Below are positions 59,877 to 64,000 of a stretch of 64,000 nt of DNA, one piece after another. A program made the translations under genes and the position numbers. The notes beneath the pieces were generated by a model, which was not told the origin of the DNA, ran no database searches, and saw only the letters and a list, made by a program, of their open reading frames with translations. Position 1 is the stretch's first letter. Each line of letters starts with the position of its first letter. This DNA is from Terfezia claveryi (Eukaryota > Ascomycota > Pezizomycetes > Pezizales > Pezizaceae), in NCBI GenBank assembly GCA_015179025.1, contig WHUX01000092.1, positions 1 through 64,000 on the forward strand, read 5' to 3'.

Positions 59877-60000
59877 TATAGGTTCAAACTGCTCAAGTCC
59901 AGTTGCATGGGGCTATGTCTATCTTTCCCCCGGGGAGCAGAGAAGTAAATTGTGAGGTTTTCCCGGGCCTTGTACTAGTAGATGTACACACTCCCGGGGT
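59415..60000 (+). other. Low-complexity coding-like stretch, possible small gene
   Basis: Divergent from the ABC gene. Short frames begin at 59546 (MLPSIQPKRPQLPVRTHQPT) and continue after a possible intron end CCTACAG (59665) with text rich in His and Pro. (CCA)n at about 59697-59728 and (CAT)n at about 59846-59876 dominate. It might be the 5' part of a small proline/histidine-rich protein, but no family is recognisable. Confidence 0.25.
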
Positions 60001-60245
60001 TGGGGGGGGGGGAATGGGAGGGAAGCGCGGGGATTGGAGGAGTGAGATAGCCGAATATACGTTCGATAAGGATTCTGCTGACGTCCGCTCCTGGTGGATT
60101 GGTGGGGTATTTATCTCTAGTAATTACTATAGTATTAATACGTTTTTTTTTTTTTTTTTTGGGGGGGAGTGCCTGATTATGACGAGGGTGTTTCAAGTAA
60201 TAATATAACGTATGGTACATGATGGAAAAAAAGTTGGTTCAATCT

Positions 60246-60260
60246 TAGTCTGGTTGGCAC
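60246..60260 (+). repeat. Single copy of the TAGTCTGGTTGGCAC motif
   Basis: Exact match to the inverted form of the motif clustered at 27.1-28.0 kb, in an intergenic region between poly-T (60140-60158) and poly-A (60393-60414) tracts. Confidence 0.7.
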
Positions 60261-60549
60261 GTTCAACCTTTTACCTACCTAGACTGCCTCAATTCAGGTT
60301 AACTCGCAAGCCCAAAAGAAATGTATATTCACAAAGGTCACAGATATACTGTATATAAATAATGCCTGCCTATATTGCCGCTCCCCCACACAAAAAAAAA
60401 AAAAAAAAAAAAAACGCCCGACAGATAAGAACCATACAAGTACGCAACTATAAAGTACAAGCACTCCCCTAACCACGCCTGCTATATCCTCACCTGCCTC
60501 TAATACCTTATATTGCCCCCCCTATCACCCCCACCTCCCATCTCCCCCT

Positions 60550-62440
60550 TCAAACTCCACACCTCCTCACAATCCCGACCACCACGCCCACCACTCCCAC
60601 CACCACAATCCCAATAATCGGATAAACCCACCCATCCGCCCCCCTCCCTCCTTGTTCCCCCTCCGCCCCACCCCTAAACCCAACGATCCAAAACACTACT
60701 CCCACCAGCCCCACCGGCGCCAACAGCGCCCCCAGTGCCGCCAGTGTAGAAAGACTCCCCCTCTGTCTAATCGCGTTCGAGGCAGACAACATACCCTGCA
60801 GGTTCTTAGCCTGGGAGTGTAGGGCTGCGAGATGGGCGAGGAAGTGCGCAAGATGAGTTGTTGATGTCGTGATTTGGGCTTTGAGGGCAGAAGATGAGGA
60901 GGTGAAGGTGGGGGTGGAAGAGGGGGTGGAGGTGGAGGTGGAGGTAGAGGTAGAGGAGGAGGTGGAGGTGGGGGCGGGAGAGGATGCTGAGTTGGAGAAA
61001 GTGGGTGAGGTTGGTGATGGTGGTAGTGGAAGTGGATGCGAGTTTCGTGGTGGTGGGGGTTGGGGGGGGTTGGACGAGTTTCGATTCCCCAAGGAGGAGG
61101 TGGCGGTGGTAGTAGTGGCTGGTTCCTCCTCAATTGACGCGCTGCCATACGAATTCCTCCGTCTACCAAGCCCAAGTCCTCCACCCTGGCCCGGAGTTGA
61201 GAGATCAAGAAACTGTGCAAGCCCAGCCAAACTCTCCAGCACACTTCTTAGCTCCTCGAGATTCCTCACCACCCCCAGCAGCCTATCAACATACCCAAAG
61301 AGTACCGCTGCCTTCTCCGCCTGCGAACCCGGATGAAACCTACTTTCCTTCTCCCCCGGGAACATCCACGACCATTTATCATCCCTGTCCCTCCGCATAT
61401 CGTGGGGAAAAAGAAAAGACCAGTCTGGTATCCCTCCGGGAACCTCCGCCATCCATGCTTCCCCGTATAAATTCCCCGTGAGGGTGAGGAGGTCGATAAG
61501 GATCCATGAAGGGTTCCGTGTAAGCCGGGTGGTGAGTGATTGGTTGTTTGTGCGGTAATACCGTTTAAGGAGGGTGGGAAGGGTGCTGTCGTTTTGGGGA
61601 AGTGTGGATTTTTGTTTTGGGGGAGGATGCGGTGTGAGAATGATGATTGTGATCCAGGGGCCTGTGGTGGACGAGGGGGAGGTGCTGGAGTTGGGAGGGT
61701 ACGACGCGCGGGAGTAGTAGGAGTAGGTTTGTTGCAGGCGGTTGGAGGGTGTGGGGGTAGGGGTGCTGCGGTGGCGGATGTGGATGTATATTCGGAGACG
61801 GGTGGGGTCTGCGTGGGCAGGAGTTAGAGGCTAGATTATTGAAGTGGTTGAATGTGACGTGACATACGTGAGCTATTGTGTAGTGAGGGAATGTCAAGTT
61901 CGAAATACATGCCTACATTTCACATCGAGAGTTAGTCCCCATTTACGTACTCAATTTTACAAACTCACCTCCGTCATAAACCTGCGGTAGCGCAATAGGG
62001 CCCCATTCCGCAGCTGCAAATAACCTCCCTGGCGCACCAATCTTCCTGGAAATCCCCTCTTTGACCCACTGCTGCTGTCCTTCAGCCACAATACTGCCGC
62101 ACCCACCTAAATCAGCACTCCCATCCTATGTCATTCCATCTCAATCCAACCACGCCAAAAGTAATACCTACAAAGTAAGTTTCTTCTCATTAAACCCCTC
62201 CCGCTCCAAAAACTCCCTCAACGAAAGCGCAGTATGCACTACTGTCGGCTCCTCCCTGAAGCAGCTCTGCGAGATGGTCACGCGAGATGCAGTGGATATG
62301 GATCGGGAGTGTCTGATGCCGGAGGAGGGTGGGTGTAGGCGTTGTTTCTCTGTGACAGGGAGGTGGTGGTCGTCTGATTTCTTGCGAGGGAGTGGGAGAG
62401 CGAGCGAGCGTGGCAGCCAGGAGGAGATGTTGGGGGCCAT
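60550..62440 (-). CDS. Membrane protein with CorA-like C-terminal helix pair, four exons
   Basis: A four-exon model fits exactly in frame: 62440-62172, 62093-61969, 61912-61868 and 61808-60550, with introns of 78, 56 and 59 bp, giving 565 aa. N-terminus: MAPNISSWLPRSLALPLPRK and a Ser/Arg-rich stretch, then LSLREFLEREGF. Middle: RLFAAAEWGPIALPQVYDGG, a charged core (PGEKESRFHPGSQAEKAAVL), and a low-complexity Pro/Ser/Thr region (about 370-450). The C-terminus has a long helix (THLAHFLAHLAALHSQAKNL ... SASNAIRQRGSLSTLAALGA) followed by two hydrophobic segments (LLAPVGLVGVVFWIVGF and YPIIGIVVVGVVGVVVGIV). The helix-then-two-TM layout with an IRQ-SLSTLA-type lead-in resembles fungal CorA-like proteins. 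The GxN metal motif is not seen, so transport is not claimed. Confidence 0.75.
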
Positions 62441-63792
62441 TTGAAAACAGTGACGGGATAATATGAAGGAAAATCGATGATTAGTTGTGTTATTATTCGA
62501 GATGGATAACGTATGTATGTATGTATGTATGTATGTAGTATGTACGCTCTGCTATGCTGATGCAGGTAAAAATAGAATAATAAAATCCCAATAGTCCCAA
62601 AAGCGAAAGGTATCAGAGTCGGGACGGGATCATCAGAATCATCAAAACAATCATATAAACACGTAGCAAGGTAAAGAGACGTTGGTAAGATGATCAATGA
62701 GAAAAGCGGGAAGCATTTCTTTCCAACGGATACAACACACATATATATGTGCGTGCTGTTCCACTTTACCGAACACCACTTTGCGCCTTTCTTCAATCGA
62801 GTTGGTGTCTCGGTCCAAAAGCAAAAAGTGGTGACTTGCTTGCATTTTGTTCCTGAGCGGATCAGCCGCCACATTATTCGGATCCATCTAGATTGCGCGA
62901 AGCATGCGGTGGTGGGGATGGGGGCATGTGCCTTGTGATTGGGTATACCATGAATAGAGCTCCTGTCGATATCTGAGCCCTGTGGAATACTGTAGGTACC
63001 GGAAGTCAAAATCCGAGTCAATCTGCCTGTGCCTGTAAGTGGACAAGATCCAGACTCCGGGCAAGGGCTCCCGCTCACCTGGTTTCGTCGAACTACAAAA
63101 TAGTTGCTCCGTGCTGGAATGTATTATAACATTCTTCGAATTCTGCAAGTACTACCAGTTGCAGGTAGGGCCAGGTGAGGACGTTGTGCAAAGTACTCTA
63201 ATTTGCAGATAACAGGGCTTTGGCGAGAGCCATGAGTTCACTTTGAGCTCGCTATTATGATTGATTAGCTCTCTTCCCGCCGTCTGCAGCACATGGCGAC
63301 ATCGTGCGTCGGGGAAATTCCATGTTTCAAGATGTCTGAGACATCCCTCAAAAACACACTGCCGGCATTTCCTTTCGGGCAGAAATAGAGAGGATTCTGG
63401 ACACTTTTGGGCGTCTGCATCCACGGTGGTTTGGGGTATCCAAGTGCAAGGCCGGAGGAGTATGATGAAGGAGGGCCAATCGTGGTGGTGTTTGGGATAA
63501 AGAGTGGCGCACGCGTGGCTCGGCCATGACGAGTCAACATCCCAAACTCACCGCGACGTGCCGGGCTCTAACCCCTCGGAGCCTAGGCCATCCGTGGTCG
63601 GTCTGCAACTCGCGATACCCTGGCCCCATCTCCATCAGTCAAACAAACCATTACTTACTATTCCCATCGTCAGTCACCACCGCCCTCGTTTACCAAACAA
63701 AGGATACATCCAATACAGCACCCACCAGACGACATACTGGGCTGGAGAGTGCAGGCAAGTGTGCATACCACGCGACAGATGCACTGCTCACC
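62441..63792. other. Intergenic, no gene recognised
   Basis: A (GTAT)n microsatellite lies at 62509-62536. Short frames on both strands carry no recognisable motifs. Probably contains the divergent promoters of the CorA-like gene and the gene starting at 63793. Confidence 0.5.
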
Positions 63793-64000
63793 ATGTCCAC
63801 GCCGTTCACATCCCCATCGCCGTCGTCACTCCTGGTGCCCTCGACGACCGGTACGCCGTTAAGCACCTCTCCGCCCAATCTCAACTGGTTCCTTAAGATG
63901 GCTGGGTATGGTGGTGCTGCCCCAACATATACAGCTCCGAGTACGGCTCATCCCGGCATCGGGGTTGCGGAAGCTGCGGCTGCTGTGGTGGCTGAGATTG
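63793..64000 (+). CDS. Start of a gene running off the window
   Basis: ATG at 63793 in a good context (TCACCATGTC) opens a frame without stop to the window end: MSTPFTSPSPSSLLVPSTTG, then NLNWFLKMAGYGGAAPTYTA and an alanine-rich run (GVAEAAAAVVAEI). The Ser/Thr/Pro-rich N-terminus is unspecific. Product unknown; only the first 69 codons are visible. Confidence 0.45.
   Translation, partial: MSTPFTSPSPSSLLVPSTTGTPLSTSPPNLNWFLKMAGYGGAAPTYTAPSTAHPGIGVAEAAAAVVAEI

Noticed and set aside
62278..63078. 266-codon minus-strand frame over the CorA-like gene start
   Set aside because: It overlaps the first exon in another frame, and the four-exon model fits all junctions.

Overview
This window looks like nuclear DNA from a filamentous ascomycete (Pezizomycotina). 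The reasons are: ATP-citrate lyase encoded by two divergent genes (the split ascomycete arrangement); genes with many 47-78 bp GT-AG introns; a eukaryotic tRNA-Val; and many decayed transposons, some with the C-to-T/A-rich decay expected of repeat-induced point mutation (RIP). The number of mobile-element families and the crinkler-type genes suggest a repeat-rich lineage. The exact taxon cannot be read from the sequence.

Layout. 0-3.7 kb: decayed gypsy/chromovirus end, an LTR, a hAT transposase relic. 4.1-10.65 kb: two neighbouring crinkler-type (CRN) genes. The first has a SAM-like domain plus a PD-(D/E)XK nuclease-like domain. The second is an NTPase type, frameshifted and interrupted by a 5'-truncated LINE with a target-site duplication. 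10.7-16.8 kb: Myb/SANT-like relic, AT-rich RIP block, fasciclin-like pseudogene, and a compact gag-only LTR element nested inside an older retroelement; the undisturbed empty site is present at 26.1 kb. 17.1-18.85 kb: intronless 589-aa protein with a nuclease-like core. 19-26.5 kb: retroelement fragments, a small coiled-coil/transmembrane gene with a CaaX-like end and tandemly repeated exon-intron modules, and a kinase-like tail. 27-30.4 kb: tRNA-Val amid a cluster of a recurring GTGCCAACCAGACTA motif, then a structurally complete MULE with 56-bp inverted repeats and a 9-bp duplication.

30.95-36.5 kb is the core-metabolism island: acl1 (minus) and acl2 (plus), divergently transcribed from a shared 1.36-kb region. 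Their products form the cytosolic enzyme that makes acetyl-CoA from citrate. All exon junctions could be fitted in frame (656 and 483 aa).

36.5-43.4 kb is mostly empty. 43.5-46.7 kb holds a fungal transcription-factor middle domain whose zinc cluster was not found. 51-53.2 kb holds a Harbinger transposase relic and a pogo/Fot-like element with perfect 23-bp TIRs. 54.0-59.3 kb holds the most unusual gene: a predicted two-domain ABC ATPase whose second nucleotide-binding domain is split by about 3.45 kb of in-frame minisatellite encoding acidic pentapeptides (VVDQE/VVDGG/VVEGK type), with one frame slip in a 9-C run. 60.5-62.4 kb holds a four-exon membrane protein (565 aa) with a CorA-like pair of transmembrane helices. 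A further gene starts at 63.8 kb and runs off the window.
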